Positions 1 to 13,246 are shown, counted from the first letter of the stretch. The stretch is DNA of 64,000 nt from Lineus longissimus (GCF_910592395.1 NC_088319.1:10418001-10482000), one strand, 5' to 3'. Translations and numbers: made by a program. Notes: generated by a model not told the origin, from the sequence alone.

Positions 1-144
1 AGGGCACAACATCAGTCTCTGATGGACTGAGGACCATTAAAAATAAGTGCATGCTAATAATGCAAGGCAATGACAGGTTAATCATTTTGCAGGGTAAGTT
101 TTAGTAACATCAATATTTGACTAATCTGGGGAGCTGTTTTGAAA

Positions 145-297
145 AAATTCAGTGTTGGAGGTCATCTGACCTAGGGGTCATGTGTACCAAGTTTAAAGTT
201 AATAGCTTTAGCGGTTAAGAAACGTGCCACTGTTTTTTAAATAGGATACGACGACGACGGACACCGCGGTGTTGTATAGACTCCCCTACGGTGAGCC
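145..297 (+). repeat. Dispersed repeat ending in a GAC-rich block and GGTGAGCCA
   Basis: The segment runs from a phrase resembling 'tgtaccaagtttaaagtt' through a short (GAC)n block to a conserved tail 'gtgttgtatagactc' and 'ggtgagcca'. The same tail, in the same order, recurs at about 24725-24783. Two copies sharing block order show a dispersed repeat family. No coding capacity is seen and the class is not recognised. Confidence 0.6.
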
Positions 298-3200
298 AAT
301 CATGGTCAGATATAAAATTGTCACCGCCCAAAATCAAATGATGGATTTGCATTCTTTGTCAAAACTAGCGTCTTGGGCAAAAAGAAGGCACTTCTCACTT
401 CGGCTGGCGAACTGAATTTTCCGTTTCCCTTCATGAGATGATGATTGAACCTCATCTAAACCCGACAGGGCACTCCGTAAAACTACAGTAACTGGAAGAA
501 AAACATTCACGATGACCATAATAAGCCAGTGTACCAAAGACAGGGGTAGAATGCTAATGTACTGAAACCTTATACATCATTAGAATGAATCGAATTTCTT
601 GAGTTTTCGGTCTCTGCAACACTAACGCACTCATCCCTCCGTCGTGAAGACATCGATTCAATGATACGCGTTGCCGTTATTTGTATCAAGTGATCAGATT
701 GGTTCAGCAAACTGGAAATCAAACACGCAACATTGCATCGATGAAAGATAACTGTCGAGTGAATAGTTGCCGTTGGTGACAGAAGGCAATGACAGCATGT
801 TCAGTTGGGCCAATAAAAGTAGAGTGTGAAGAAATTTCAAGTGATTTCAATTAAGAAAGTCAATGGATACGCAATAAAACTTTGCCCTCTCAAGAATATT
901 GAGTCCAAGTAGGGGATGTAGACTTATGAATCCAAGGAGAGGTGAATACCAAGCCCAAAAGCCAAAGTGAGAGTCAGGCCATTTTCACTCAGTATTTTCA
1001 CCACCACCACATTATAGGAGCTCATCATAGCAGCCACCCTAACAGGAAGAGGTGAGGCATTTGACTCCTCTAAAACCTTATGGCACTTCATTGATTGTCC
1101 CTGTCAGGATTGTGAGAAATATCATGAATTGGGCGTGCAATGACGTCATTTGGGAATCCTTTTAAACAACAATCTATGTCCTCGACCCAATTGACATTAC
1201 TGACAAAGTGTGCCACATGATGTCACTGTGCTGCTATTGTTTTTCTGACGACAAAGTGTGCCATGTGCGGATGACATCTTGAATGACTAACTGCCATTCT
1301 TGCACCAACATCAAAGTACGCCATGTGGCTCGAGACTGTATCGGACATATAAAAAAAAATTGTTTTTTCTGTGGCAATGTCATTAGCACAACTTCTATGC
1401 ATGTGAGGGAGGAGCATGTGACTGTCCCCAATTTATATGGACGCCAAAAGCAGGAAAGTTCTAAAATCAAACACTAACACGAATTCCTGCCTCCTTATCA
1501 TGGCTTCTTGACGTTTTGTCCAGGTCTTGATCGTGATAATGAAAGATCGGTTTTTGATAAGAATCACAAGAAATCATGCGCATTGGCTCATTAGTAGTTC
1601 ATCAAATAGTGATGCATCTCATGGGGGTTCCATTCAGATCACTTTGATCAAATTTGTATCGTATGCAATCTCGTTCGATTAACTTAAAGGAAGGAAATCT
1701 GCCCAAATCCAATTCTTTAGCTAACCCTTTGAAGCCTCATCGTGACTTTAGTCGACAAGGAAAAACCTCTCTGTTTGCCCGATCTTGACTATAGTCGCCA
1801 AAATTTACTTGGCATCCCTTCAGTTAAAACACTTATTGCAGCTTTGTGAGACCGAGATATTCCAGATGACCACTTTGGTTACATAGTGTCGTAGCTGAAA
1901 ATCATTTTCATATAAGACTTTCCAGGGTGAAAATTTGAATTCTGTCAGTATTTTGGGCACTTCTTCGAGTATTTCGACTTGGGCTTGATGGGGTGGTATT
2001 TCTTTGGAAACTTGGGCTCCAAAAGGGTTAGGGACTATAAATGACTGGTGCAATATTCTTCCAATCATCAACTTCTTCGTGACTGAGGTCTGCCTGGAGC
2101 AAGCAAACTTCATGCCTCAATCGTGATGCTAGGGTAACATAATTGACCTCTAGTTAGTTCTCTACTAACTGCTAACAACATCCAACCACACTGTGTTTAC
2201 AAAGCCCCCAGCCATGTTAATAAATGTACCAGATAAACATCCATGTTTCTGCCATGATCCCAGTCCATGTTTTCACAGGTACAACACATTGCAAATCAGA
2301 CCACAGACTTCAATTGACCAGGTACAAATTCAGTTCCTATATTTTATTGGTAGGGCCTACAAGCCTTATGATAAGACTCATTTTTCCCATCACGCTGCCA
2401 TTAGGCTGGGTTCACATAGAACTATACTATTCGGGTATTCGGTGCACGTTTTGCCAGGGCACGCGGGTACCTGAAATCGAACAAGGAAATTTCACAATAC
2501 CGGGTCACATAAGAGGGCACTATTCGAAAAGGTCGTATACCTGCATATAGTATAGTATAGTTGGAATCATGCGCGTTCGATTTTCGTGCCGCGTATACCA
2601 CCCTGTTCAGAAGTGACCAGAGGAATTGGTAAGAACATGCGTTTTAATGTTATCTATCACAATTATTAAACGATTTATTGCATACTATAGGATAAGTTAG
2701 AAACAATAGTACTCATTTTTACTCATTTTATTGCAATTTCTAAGTACAGGCCTTCATTACATGTTTTATTACTAATCAACTAAATGATTCTTTTAATTAA
2801 CATATAGCGAACTTGTTTCTTTCTTTGGTCTTTGTGCCTGGTCAGCTTCATCCTCGGCTAAGAGGAGAAGAGGCAAATCTTCTTCATCTTAGTACATTAG
2901 CTAGTCAACATGCAACACTCCTTTCAGAAATCTGAATCAGCGACACAACCGGCAAAAGTTGGAACAAAATTGCCAAATTTTGTACCCAATTATGCATGCG
3001 CATTACGCATATTAGGTCCCTGTCCTTACGTATTACCTCGCTATGCATGGCCAATATGTAGCTAGCCACTAGTGCCTCGTCACATGTCAAAGGCAGAATC
3101 AAAAGTGTAAGGCATGAGTCTGCATGTGGTGGACTAGAATCTCAGCAGTCCCTTGGTTACAAAAATGGCAGGTACATTTAAAATTGTCAGTCAACTGAAC

Positions 3201-3569
3201 TAACCTCATAAATCTACTGTTGAGATGTAAGAAAATCAACTTGTGTAATTGTTGATAATTTCCTTAAGAAAGCAGCCAGAAAAAAGTGGCAAGTTAATAG
3301 CGTGCTACACAAATAAAGAAAATTAAAAATTTCAAACTACCTTGAACTACATGCTGTTGAAGAATCTTCTAAACTGCACGCCATTGAAGGAGGCTAGACT
3401 CACCTAAAACAGACAAGGGAGTTAACAATTATCAGTTTTGATGAACAATGGTGAAAATTTCTGGATTGAAAAAGCCGTTTCGACAAAGATGAATCAGAGC
3501 CAAAACAAAACAAATGTGGACACGCAGAACACGTCAGAAGGCCTAAGCTCAGGCCTCGAGCTAGACGTT
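298..3569. other. Gene-free stretch, no recognisable gene
   Basis: Only short, unconvincing open frames occur on either strand. At about 1196-1330 three diverged copies of a phrase like 'acaaagtgtgccacatg' lie in tandem, which explains the overlapping small frames there. Nothing else can be supported. Confidence 0.5.
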
Positions 3570-3680
3570 CTTACTATTAGCTTTGACAAAATCTCAGGAG
3601 TCCTCTAACAGATTTTTAGGGTCCTGGGCCAAGTTTCATGCTTCGGGGGGGGGGGGGGGGGGTTATCTCGAGCCCGGTTT
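3570..3680 (+). repeat. Dispersed repeat with an 18-G run; empty-site copy of the 31.4-kb repeat
   Basis: The phrases 'gacaaaatctcaggagtcct', 'gtcctgggccaagtttcatg' and 'gttatctcgagcc' appear here in this order and appear in reverse complement at about 31373-31720. The copy here lacks the ~240-bp fold-back element that splits the 31-kb copy. A run of 18 G (3645-3662) sits where the other copy has ordinary sequence, so the G-run is a local expansion. Confidence 0.65.
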
Positions 3681-4714
3681 TAAAGCTGATGTTGGACAAT
3701 GCTATTATAAGCCACTGTGACCCTTCATTTCAGATGCAACCTGTGACTGGTCAGCACCCTTATTTCTTCAAAATAGTCGATATAATACACCATGATCGGC
3801 AAAAGTCGAAATAAACACCAACACCGCTCGAGCAGAGGTGTCATATTCGCCCAAAGATTGGCTTTGGTCTATATATCTTAGTTCCACCCTCGTGGTGCTG
3901 GGTGAAACAAACAATACCTCCAGTTCGGTAACAATTCTCTTCACCAAGGTAACCAAGCAGTAAGCAAGGTGAAAATACTTAAAACTTAATTCATGCGCAC
4001 CCTCAACTAGATACAAAATCTGGTCATTTTGGTCGAGCTTCTGCCACCACAGCGCTGATTCTGGTCCTCGTATGAGTACAAGTTCACCTGAAAAAGGTTA
4101 CCCCCAAATGTAATATAGTTTCAACTTTAAAAATTTTCTGGTAATCTTAGAGAATCCATCATCTAGATTTAATTCACTTGGAATCCTAACAACACATAAA
4201 TTGAAAAGAAATGCTAAAATTTAACACTTTTTTCTGCTTGAAGCAACATTTTCAATGAGCTCCACATATACATTTTAAAGAAAAGCAACATGTTGCGATG
4301 AAATGGCATCTGAAATATTCAAGACACCAGTCAATTTGCAAGAAATGTCATGAAAAGATTTATTTTTGTTAGCTTAATATTCAAAATCTGGCTTGAATAT
4401 GCTTCAGAAAAGCAAGTCAAGATGGCAATGATGTGTGCAATCGTCGATTGAAGTCTTCCACTTGCTCGGAGACGTTTTGTTACAACTCCGATGTGACGAC
4501 GTATGCCACAGATTCTATATCCTCAAGTAGACAGAAAAGTGTTCGGTATTGGAAATTTGTTGTTCATGAATGACAAGTGTAGGTATGATGTGACATGTGA
4601 TTACCAGAAAAAGAAGGACTTGCCTCAGGACTAGAATCAGATACTAATGGTACAGATGAAGTGAGGCTACTGAGTTATTTAGATGGGCCGTCTGGAAATT
4701 AGGGCTTGTCTTGA
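3681..4714. other. Gene-free stretch
   Basis: No gene, repeat array or RNA gene could be recognised here. Confidence 0.4.
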
Positions 4715-5345
4715 TTTTGGAATTATCAAATGAGTTAAGGGAAATGAAGCTTGGTAATGCATCCTCACCCTATCTCGGCAGTATCATGACAAAGGATGGT
4801 GGCACATGACCAGGGCATACATACCAGAAATTGGGAATGCAACAACAGCGTGTGGTGGTCAAGGAGTATCTGCACAAACACGAAGCTGAGAATTTTAAGC
4901 TCCAGCATAAAGTCGGTTTTGCCATATGGATGTGAGAGTGAGACATGGAGGACCACAAAGCCAGGAACCTCAAGACTGCAAACCTTTGTCAACTGGTACC
5001 TAAAGTGCATCTTAAACATCAGATGGGAAGACAGAATCACCAACTGAGACAGCATGGTAAGAGAGAGGAAACTACTAGCAGTTAGAACTGAAGGTCCTGC
5101 AGAGGAAATGGAACTTGCTCGGCCACATCCTGAGAAAACCTAGGAACAGCATCACCAGGCATGCACTCAGGTGGAACCTGCAAGGCAGACGGCGTCTAGG
5201 CAGGCCGAGGACTACATGGCGCCAATCAACAGAACAATAGGCAAGGGTTGTAGGGATCAACTGGACCAAAGTTGAGAAAACTGCCCAGGACAGGAAGATG
5301 AAGAAAAATCTTGTTTGCGACCTATGCTCAGGTTTAAGTCATGTA
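4715..5345 (+). pseudogene. Decayed non-LTR retrotransposon (LINE) reverse-transcriptase C-terminal fragment
   Basis: Conceptual translation gives a run of phrases typical of the C-terminal part of many LINE reverse transcriptases: 'YLGSIMTKDGG', then 'SISTNTKLRI'-like, 'SVLPYGCESETWRTTK', 'LQTFVNWYLKCILNIRW' and, in shifted frames further on, 'RKWNLLGHILRKP' and 'GRPRTTW'-like phrases. The longest frame covers 4796-5047; stops and frameshifts before and after it break the element, so it is dead. Catalytic fingers and palm (including the YxDD box) are not in the window, so the copy is also 5'-truncated. The family resembles LINEs often annotated as endonuclease-reverse transcriptase in invertebrates; the exact clade is uncertain. 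Confidence 0.8.
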
Positions 5346-6720
5346 AGTCAAGTTTACACTTTAATCAGGTCATCCTGAAACCTTTTCGTAGAACTCAATG
5401 AGCTGCTCAATCAGTAGAACAACCTTTAGCAGTAGTTGCAGCACCTCATCCAGGGCTGGAACATCTTGGGTCCAAATCACCGCTGAACACAACTCTCCGA
5501 AATCGGCTAATATCAGAGTGCGAAACAGACGTCAATTGACTCACGAAAGCAGTCAATTTCACGAGAGGTCAACACATGCTCGCACCTTCCTGGGACAACA
5601 CTTGCCGGTCTAGTGCCCACTCAAGTACTATTGACACGCGAGAAACCCTGGATCAAAGGTTTACAATCCTTCAAAGCATAAACCAAACATCAACAGCATA
5701 ATCAACTCGAACACAAAATCAATGCCGTGATGAATTATTTATCGGTGGTGTGGGATGTTTTCCTTGCAATTTTCTCTTGAAAGAACGCTTTCGTGATATT
5801 CGTGAAGAGCACAGTTCAGAACTCCTGCCTCAGAAAAAACAACTCCCCGGTCAAGCCAGTGAAGAAAATTTCTGCATTGGTCAGTTATTGATAGCAACTA
5901 AGGAAAAGTTTGAGCCCCTTGCAGGTCACAGAGGAGGATGATTGCATGATGCCTGTCCCTGAGAAACATTGCAGGATATTTAGGATCACACAAAACGTGA
6001 GTTCTGGATGCGACATTTTGGATTATCACACAGTCAAACCACTGGTGTATCAAAACTTCTGCATGATCTTTTCAGACAACCTCATATGCGCATTTTGGAC
6101 ATCACACATTCTGACCTGTCCCATATCAAATATTTTCGGCAATACCAGACAATCACATATATATGCAGTATTTTGTATATCACACACTTTAACTAGTATA
6201 TATCACAAATTCTACAATATCCCATCCTTTCAAACAAATTCATAAAGACAGGGCATTTAGAAGAAGTCACCGGATGATGCCACAAGCACGCAGCCATACA
6301 ACCAGAAATTCGGCACCAGAAGACTGCATGGGTCTCATTCATTGTACGAAATTGATGTCCTTTCCTTAAGTTTGCTATACTACCCTAAAAGTACTAGTTA
6401 CATGTAGTTACGAAAACAGGAAAGATTGAAAAATACCGAGGAAATGAAAGTAACGAAAGATCCCTTCATTCTGCACTGCCAACACACTTTTCATACCCTG
6501 GGAAACACCCTGATTGGATATCATCAATTATGCAAAAATCACACGAGCTACTTTCCATGGGGTTGTTTCTGTGTCACTCTCAAATGAGAAATATTCCGGT
6601 TATCTGAACAAATAATTGCATAGTCTTTCAAAGAGCAATTTGGTTTCATTAATTATGCAGCCAGGAAAGAATGCCTTCAAAGTCAGTTATTTGGTTCCAT
6701 TCTGGTATGGTATTAATCTT
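5346..6720. other. Gene-free stretch with weak ~80-bp repetition
   Basis: No gene recognised. At about 5996-6195 the phrase 'cattttggacatcacaca' occurs three times in degenerate form at roughly 75-90-bp spacing, probably an old tandem duplication. Confidence 0.4.
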
Positions 6721-8230
6721 GGTTGTTTTTACAGCAATTCTCCATAGTATCAGTAAATAGTACCTCCATCACAGGGTGTAATTGTGGCCATTAATAATGA
6801 AATGAGGAAGCAATAAAGTGTGGGGATCTCCATATTGATGGTTGCTTTACAACATCCTGTTTATTTCAGAAGGGAAAACCCAAAGATCGCTTGGTCTGTC
6901 ATCATCATCATCAACATCATGTTTAGTAGAAGGCTGTTGGGGCCAACCCACACAGTTTAAGACATGGCACCATGCTGTCCAGTTGTTCTTGCCTAAGAAA
7001 TTTCTTGCCAAAAAATCTTTTCATTGAGGGTGGACATATGGCACATTTCTGGTTGTTTTCACAGCAATCTTCCACAGTATTTTACTTCTATCACCTGGTG
7101 TAGACATGTTATAATGAAATGAGAAAGTAATAAAATGTGGGGATTTTCATATTGCTGGTTGTTCCACAACATCCTGTTTATTTCAGAGCGGAAACTCCTG
7201 ATATTTCTTTGTCTCTCACTCTTCATTATCATCATCAAAGAGAAAAATCATGAAATTTCTTTGTCTCTCAGTCTTCATCACCATCATCAAAGAGAAAAAT
7301 CATGATATTTCTTTGTCTCTCACTCTTCATTATCATCATCAAAGAGAAAAATTACGAGATTTCTTTGTCTCTCAGTCTTCATCATCATCATCAAAGAGAA
7401 AAATTACGAGATTTCTTTGTCTCTCAGTCTTCATCATCATCATCAAAGAGAAAAATCCTGACATTTCTTTGTCTCTTAGTCTTCATCATCATCGTCAAAG
7501 AGAAAAATCCTGACATTTCTTTGTCTCTCAGTCTTCATCATCATCATCAAAGAGAAAAATTACGAGATTTCTTTGTCTCTCAGTCTTCATCATCATCATC
7601 AAAGAGAAAAATCATGAGATTTCTTTGTCTCTCAGTCTTCATCATCATCATCAAAGAGAAAAATCATGAGATTTCTTTGTCTCTCACTCTTCATTATCAT
7701 CATCAAAGAGAAAAATCATGAGATTTCTTTGTCTCTCACTCTTCATCATCATCGTCAAAGAGAAAAAATCATGAGGTTTCTTTGTCTCTCATTCTTCATT
7801 ATCATCATCAAAGAGAAAAATCCCGAGATTTTGCTTGGTCTCTCAGTCGCGGCAGATTTGTTGTTTTTACAGCAATCTTCTATTCAGTGTTTACCATCAG
7901 CAAACGGAACAATCCAGAACAATCATACTAGTGTAACTGGTGACAATCATGAAAGGAGAAAGTAATGGAACTCTTGGATGTCCAAACTGGTGGTTGTCAC
8001 ACTACATTCTTCCAATTCTGCATATTTCAAAGGGGAAAATCCAGAGATTTTTTGCCATTGTCTTGCGTTCACAGCCATTGGGGCCAGCCTAATGAAGACA
8101 CAGCAATCAGCTTCATTCTGCCCTGTTTTCAACAACTATGGATAGGTCCTCTACCTTTCGTCCTGTCTAGTTCTTATGGCTAGTTAATAATGTCATGCCT
8201 AAGGTTGCCACACCATTTCATGTTGTTCAT
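6721..8230 (+). repeat. Three diverged ~200-330-bp repeat units surrounding a minisatellite
   Basis: A unit opening with 'ggttgtttttacagcaat', passing through 'aatgaaatgaggaa', 'tggttgt...acaacat' and 'tatttcagaagggaaaa', recurs at about 6720, 7050 and 7858. The first and third are followed by a shared continuation with 'ttggggccaacc/agcc' and later 'cttgcctaag'. The second instead runs into the 52-bp array. The '...aaagat...tttg(g)tct' stretch that forms the array is present once in unit 1 and once in unit 3, so the array most likely arose by amplification inside unit 2. Confidence 0.7.
7198..7845 (+). repeat. 52-bp minisatellite, about 12 copies
   Basis: The core 'tttctttgtctctcagtc' plus 'ttcatcatcatcatcaaag' and 'agaaaaatcatgag' repeats every 52 bp from about 7204 to 7777, with a degenerate last copy. 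One copy carries an extra A near 7767. Because 52 is not a multiple of three and the unit has no stop in the + frames, long apparent reading frames run through it; these are artefacts of the repeat and are not called as genes. Confidence 0.92.
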
Positions 8231-10193
8231 CCAGGTCATCTTTTGTCCGCGTCGTCTGGTCAACTTCCACACTGGCCGGAACCTGGAGGATGTTTAAAAA
8301 AACGTATGGAGTTGAGAACCAAGTGTCAACTAGGACATAGCTCTATAAACTATATTGGGTGATTGGAGGATGTTATAGACTAAATTCCTATCTAAAATGA
8401 CAAGAACGAACCACTGCTGTTTCCCCTTGAACATTGTTGTAGCACAAGGTCTACAGAATTCTACATCGCAATCAAGTTTTTGGAAACTCGGATCAGAGAT
8501 ACTTCATAACTTGAGCTTTGAATGAATTCTCACCGAGTTATGATCTCAAGGACATCACATACCTTTTTATTTGATACTTGAAAAAATAAAACTTACTTCT
8601 CGCTCTACCTTGATTCTAATGTATAGCCCAGACATAATTTGTTGCCTGCCCTCATATTTCCGAAGATCTTTTTTCCTTAGGCTGGACACCACCACAAAAG
8701 CCCACCATGACATCACTGAATAATCTCATTTTCAGTGCCCGTGACATGCCTCTGAGCAAAGCGTTACTCCACATGGGGTCCGGTACTTAATAATGCCGTC
8801 GACATGCAATTTTCTTCCTGTCCGATATTGGTAGATTTTGCGTAATGAGATCACAAAAACTCTCGAGGTCTGATGCAATATTTATGGCTGGATGGTTGCG
8901 GAGCACTGCAGCCGTGGAATAACCTTGGATTCAAATGGCACACTATAAACTCAGGCTCAGTAAAACAGTAATGATAAGTCACTTGTCAAGGAACTAACAC
9001 TCCTTTTGGGTGGCAGCAGCACAAACAAATTTCCAGATTTTCCAGGTATCTGTTATTCATGTGTTGGCACTAATTCATGCGCATAGTGTAACCAGTCAAA
9101 AAAAACATGAAAACTTCTGTCAATTGGAGCACTGATTCAAAGCCACGTAAAATTGGTTTATCTGGAACTAGTGAGCCTTTGTGGAAACTATAAACACGTC
9201 TCGCCACTTTCGACACCCCTTGACCCATGCAGCTCCCCCTGGGTGAAAATTTGGGCAGAACCATCACTGTACATAGGATCTGAGATGGGGGAGGGGGGAG
9301 AACTTTGTTGGCAATCTCCAAGGGGGGTCATTTGGTAATGAAACTGGGTGAAATCACTCACACACACACACCCCCCAAGGGGGCTGGGTTGAAAATAAGA
9401 CAGTTACAACCACTAGGGGATGTGCTGCCAAGCCTGTTCACAATTATAAACATATTATCATTTATAATCTGGTGACACTGTTTACTCTTGAGGAGTCAAT
9501 CAGGAGTCAAGTAGGTCTAAGTGTAAACTTGAATGTAAGACAGCTATATTATAAAGTACAATACTCTCTGCACTCATAGCAACACCATATCAAATATATT
9601 ATGCAAAAAAACATTATCTAAATATCTTCACCCTCAACAATACCTTTCTGAAAAGAGATGCCTGTTCAAGTTGGTGTGGTTTTCAACTTCCTGGAGAACA
9701 CTTGCTGTCATAATTCCAATGAATGTATACACTGATGTTCCTTGACCCTCGCAATAAAATATTACCAGAGCATCCAAAAAAGGTTCTTGCTTTTTCTTCC
9801 AAATCCTTTACTTTACTGAGACGAATTTTAGTGTCACACCATCAATCATCAATCTCGCATTCCCAGCACTACCTCTATTCATATTTGCATATCAAATTGG
9901 TTGACAAATTTTCAGCTTCACAAATTCGCATTTATACACAATTCATCCGGATTGTGTCGTAAGAGGATTTACATGGAGAAATCGTGTATTGTCTGCCGAC
10001 CCACTTGTTTGAATGGCCGAGATGTCTTATTTGCGAGGTTTAGGGCCAGTTTGGACATATCAGTTTAGTGTTGCCCAATAGTCTTGTGCTATTTCAACAG
10101 GCTAATTGAATACCATGAGACAAGTTTGACCAGCTGTGTAGTATTTACTAGGAGTTAGAGTAGAACTTGGAGTTCCTGGAGTGACCCTTTGTA
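8231..10193. other. Gene-free stretch
   Basis: No gene recognised. A short CA/C-rich run lies at about 9356-9376. Confidence 0.4.
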
Positions 10194-10386
10194 CAGTAGA
10201 ACCTCCCTTTGTGGACACCTTTCTTAAAGGAACACCATTTCTATTAAGGAAAACACATTTGGTCCCAAATTGGTCCTTTCAGTTACCTCGGACCTCTGTC
10301 ATGTCTGTTTATAAAATCAGGACACCTCTCAAATAAGGACAGCATTTGTCACACCCAAGAGTGTACTCAATAGAGAGGTTCAACTG
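10194..10386. mobile_element. MITE with pogo/Tigger-like ends, flanked by TA
   Basis: The 193-bp element starts 'cagtagaacctccc' and ends 'gagaggttcaactg', an imperfect terminal inverted repeat, and is bounded by TA on both sides (10192-10193 and 10387-10388). Internal phrases such as 'ggtcccaaattggtc' and 'aataaggacag' are shared with the two elements at 27877-28052 and 28081-28253. CAGT-type ends with a TA target duplication are characteristic of pogo-group Tc1/mariner elements (family knowledge). It has no coding capacity, so it would be non-autonomous. Confidence 0.8.
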
Positions 10387-10388
10387 TA

Positions 10389-11577
10389 CCCTAATCAGTT
10401 GGACTCGTCGGAAAGTGATGAATGCAGCCCCATCAGACACTCCATGTGACAACACCGCAGATCTGGAAAAACTTTTGATAGAGCGGCACCACGACAGCGT
10501 TCTGCAAGTTCAATCAACTCCGAGGAGAGGCAAGGAAATAAAGTTACAGCGTACTCTGTGATGCATTTTGGGTTATTTCCAGTACGTAATTCTCAATGGT
10601 ATTTTGCAATGCTGTACACGTGATTGCAGGACTTTTTATGTACATGTTATACTCATCCTGACCAAACCCTTTCTAATTCATTTCTTACCCCTACCAGAGC
10701 AAGAGTTAAACGAAAATGCTTACCCCAGCCCAGGTCTAACCTACCCTTTCCTCCCATCACAGTACAATTTTTGAAATATCTGGAATAACGTGCTGGATTT
10801 ATTAACATTACCCCGTGTTGTGCTCTGTTCATCTGAAGAAAAAATGATGACTGATGAAATCAGCCTGTCCATACGCGAGACCAGAAGGAACCTCATTTGA
10901 TAGCCAAGTCATGCCTTCTAAAGACATTTAAAACAACCAATTACAATAAACTTACCTCAAATATAATGAAAATGATGAGCAATATTGAGTTATATCCTCT
11001 CCACGTGTTTGTGATACTGCACTACTGAATCGGGGAATATCTTTTCAGAAAATAAGAGCACCATGCATTAGAACTCGATCACACACAGACAGACTCCAGG
11101 ATTCCATTTGGGGAGAAAAACGTCCCAAAATGATATTCAAATATTGTGACAGACATAATAATGAGGAATATGCAGACACAAATGTGTTGGCTCCACGGGG
11201 TCAGGGGGGCTTCACCCAAATATAATGCAACAACACGAACATGACCTACTACAATCATTGTATTTAAAGTCCCCCACTTGTCATTGCACGGGTGCAATTG
11301 AACTTCATGAATAGAACTGTAGCAATTTGCTATAAATTGGTGTAAATGGGTGCAAATCATATTATTAGATATGTCACTCTGATCTCACAGTTACAATGTA
11401 GGATGAATCAGTGTGGCTGGTTTATATCAAGAGATTTGAAATGGAAAGCAGCAAAAAACAGCATCCCCGCAGGTCTTGTTTTGCACTTAAAGAACTTGGA
11501 ATGAAAAGTCCTGGGGAGACTGTGCTGACATGGGGCAAAAAAAGACAGGATTGAATGGATGAATGGTCCAGACTATC
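10389..11577. other. Gene-free stretch
   Basis: No gene, RNA gene or repeat array could be supported. Confidence 0.4.
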
Positions 11578-11587
11578 ATTGATACAA

Positions 11588-11833
11588 GGGAGCAGCGTGG
11601 TCAAGTGCTTAATGTCCTCCGACTCATAATCCGTAGATTGTGGGTTCGATTCTAGGCTAGGATTCCCTGCTTTGGATCTTGGGAGTCTCCATCTGCCCTA
11701 CTTTCCTCATCCCACCCAGGTGTGATGGTAGTAGTTTAACTGGGGGAGTGCTATACCAACTGGCATGAACTCAAGCTTTGATGAGCCAGTAATTGGCTCG
11801 GGCCTCTTGGCCCAGCAGATTTTACCTTTTTGT
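11588..11833 (+). mobile_element. tRNA-derived SINE with a perfect 10-bp target-site duplication
   Basis: The 246-bp element opens with a tRNA-like head: an A-box-like 'tggtcaagtgc' near 11598 and a B-box 'gggttcgattc' near 11641, the two internal RNA polymerase III promoter boxes. The body runs through 'gtgatggtagtagtttaact' to a T-rich tail 'ttttaccttttt'. It is bracketed by an identical 10-bp direct repeat 'attgatacaa' at 11578-11587 and 11834-11843, the mark of target-primed reverse transcription. The intact duplication suggests a fairly recent insertion. No second full copy was recognised in the window. Confidence 0.88.
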
Positions 11834-11843
11834 ATTGATACAA

Positions 11844-12296
11844 CACATGATGAGGTGTGTCAAGTTATCACAACAGCCGCACAACGTGCATAACCCTGAA
11901 TCTCAGGATGGTACTTTTAGGCTGGTTATTTTAAGATGGTACCAACCAAGGTGGCTGCAACAAATGCAGGGCATACTCCTTACATGTGTGTTAATGTTGA
12001 CAAAGTAACTGAGCCAGAATACCACTGTCACAGAATTTCTGGCATAAGGAGGAAATGTCCATGTATCTTCCCAATAATTACAATCATGATTGTTTACATT
12101 AATGGACTATACTAATGGTAGATAATTCCCCACAAAATTAGGGGTCATGTCAATTTGTGTCGGGGAATTATGGCGGTATATATGGGCATGACACAACTTG
12201 ACCGATATACCATAATGAACACAGAGCATTCTGCGGGGCAGGTCAACAATCTGTGGGTTGCCAGGTCATGATAAATGCACAATGTAGTCAGAATCA
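11844..12296. other. Gene-free stretch
   Basis: Nothing recognised. Confidence 0.4.
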
Positions 12297-13246
12297 TATG
12301 TGACCAGTTCCAGCAAAACCAGTCGCTCTGAGCTTGGCAGGTTGAGACGGACCGTTTGTTCATTTCACTATTGTCTGCCTTTTGTGAAATCTGACGACAT
12401 CAATTTCTTCTATTATCTCCACATTACCAGCTATTGCGGGCCTAGCACACTCTGTTTTGAATAGAGGGAGACTCCATCATTCCTATTGTTTGAGATTGGA
12501 AAGGTGTGAATTAATCTGGCAATTAGCCTCCTGTGCATTGGTGCATACAAACACTAAAATGTTTGGTTTTTGCTGATTTGGGGTCAAATAAATCAGCCAA
12601 AAGTTTTGAAAGCTTCACAAATGATTGTCGCAAGGAATTACTTTATGATAGTTTGCGAAATTTTGATTAATTCTAGGTGGAAAGTAATATTTTTCGCATA
12701 TTTGTTGGGAAAAAAATTGAAAATCCTCCAATTTTCAACCCCCCTATGGACACTATGAATTTTTCTCCAATAAAGCTGAAATCTTGGGAATATAATCCTA
12801 AGAGTTATATCAACCACGTCTGAAGTCGGGAGTTTGTATCAAATGTATAGTTTCGGAGCTAGCGCAGCTAGAAAAGCCCCCAAAACCCACTTTCTCAGGA
12901 ATTTACACTACGGGCTACGAGTGAAGCATTACAGATTTACCAAAATTTTCAACCTATAGATGGACACATCGAATTTCCATCCAAATCACTCCAAATTTTG
13001 CCAGTAAATACCTAGACATATATAGAATTATGTCAGAAGTCGGGAGTTGGGATTATTTTTACACCCCGCCCAAAAAGCCAACTTTATTGATATTTCCTAT
13101 GCATTTTCCATTAGGCTTGCCAGGACCAATTAAGCAGGTGCACTAATTGGCTTAATTGGCTAGGCCCGCAATAGCTGGTAATGAGGTGTCATCTAGGCTC
13201 ATCTTATTTGCGACATGCGACTGGTTTTACTAGAACGGGTCACATA
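12297..13246. mobile_element. ~950-bp non-coding element with terminal inverted repeats
   Basis: The left end reads 'tatgtgaccagttccagc' and continues 'aaaaccagtcgc'. The right end is the reverse complement of a close variant ('gcgactggttttac', 'tagaacgggtcacata'). A second inverted pair lies inside: 'attaccagctattgcgggcc' at about 12425 and its complement at about 13162. The interior holds two diverged copies of a ~240-bp segment, both with 'gtcagaagtcgggagtt'-type phrases (about 12820 and 13034). No transposase frame is present, so this is a non-autonomous DNA element or a composite of two inverted copies. Confidence 0.75.

Noticed and set aside
7302-7721. 139-codon His/Ser-rich open frame
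   Set aside because: Produced entirely by the 52-bp minisatellite, which is stop-free in the forward frames.
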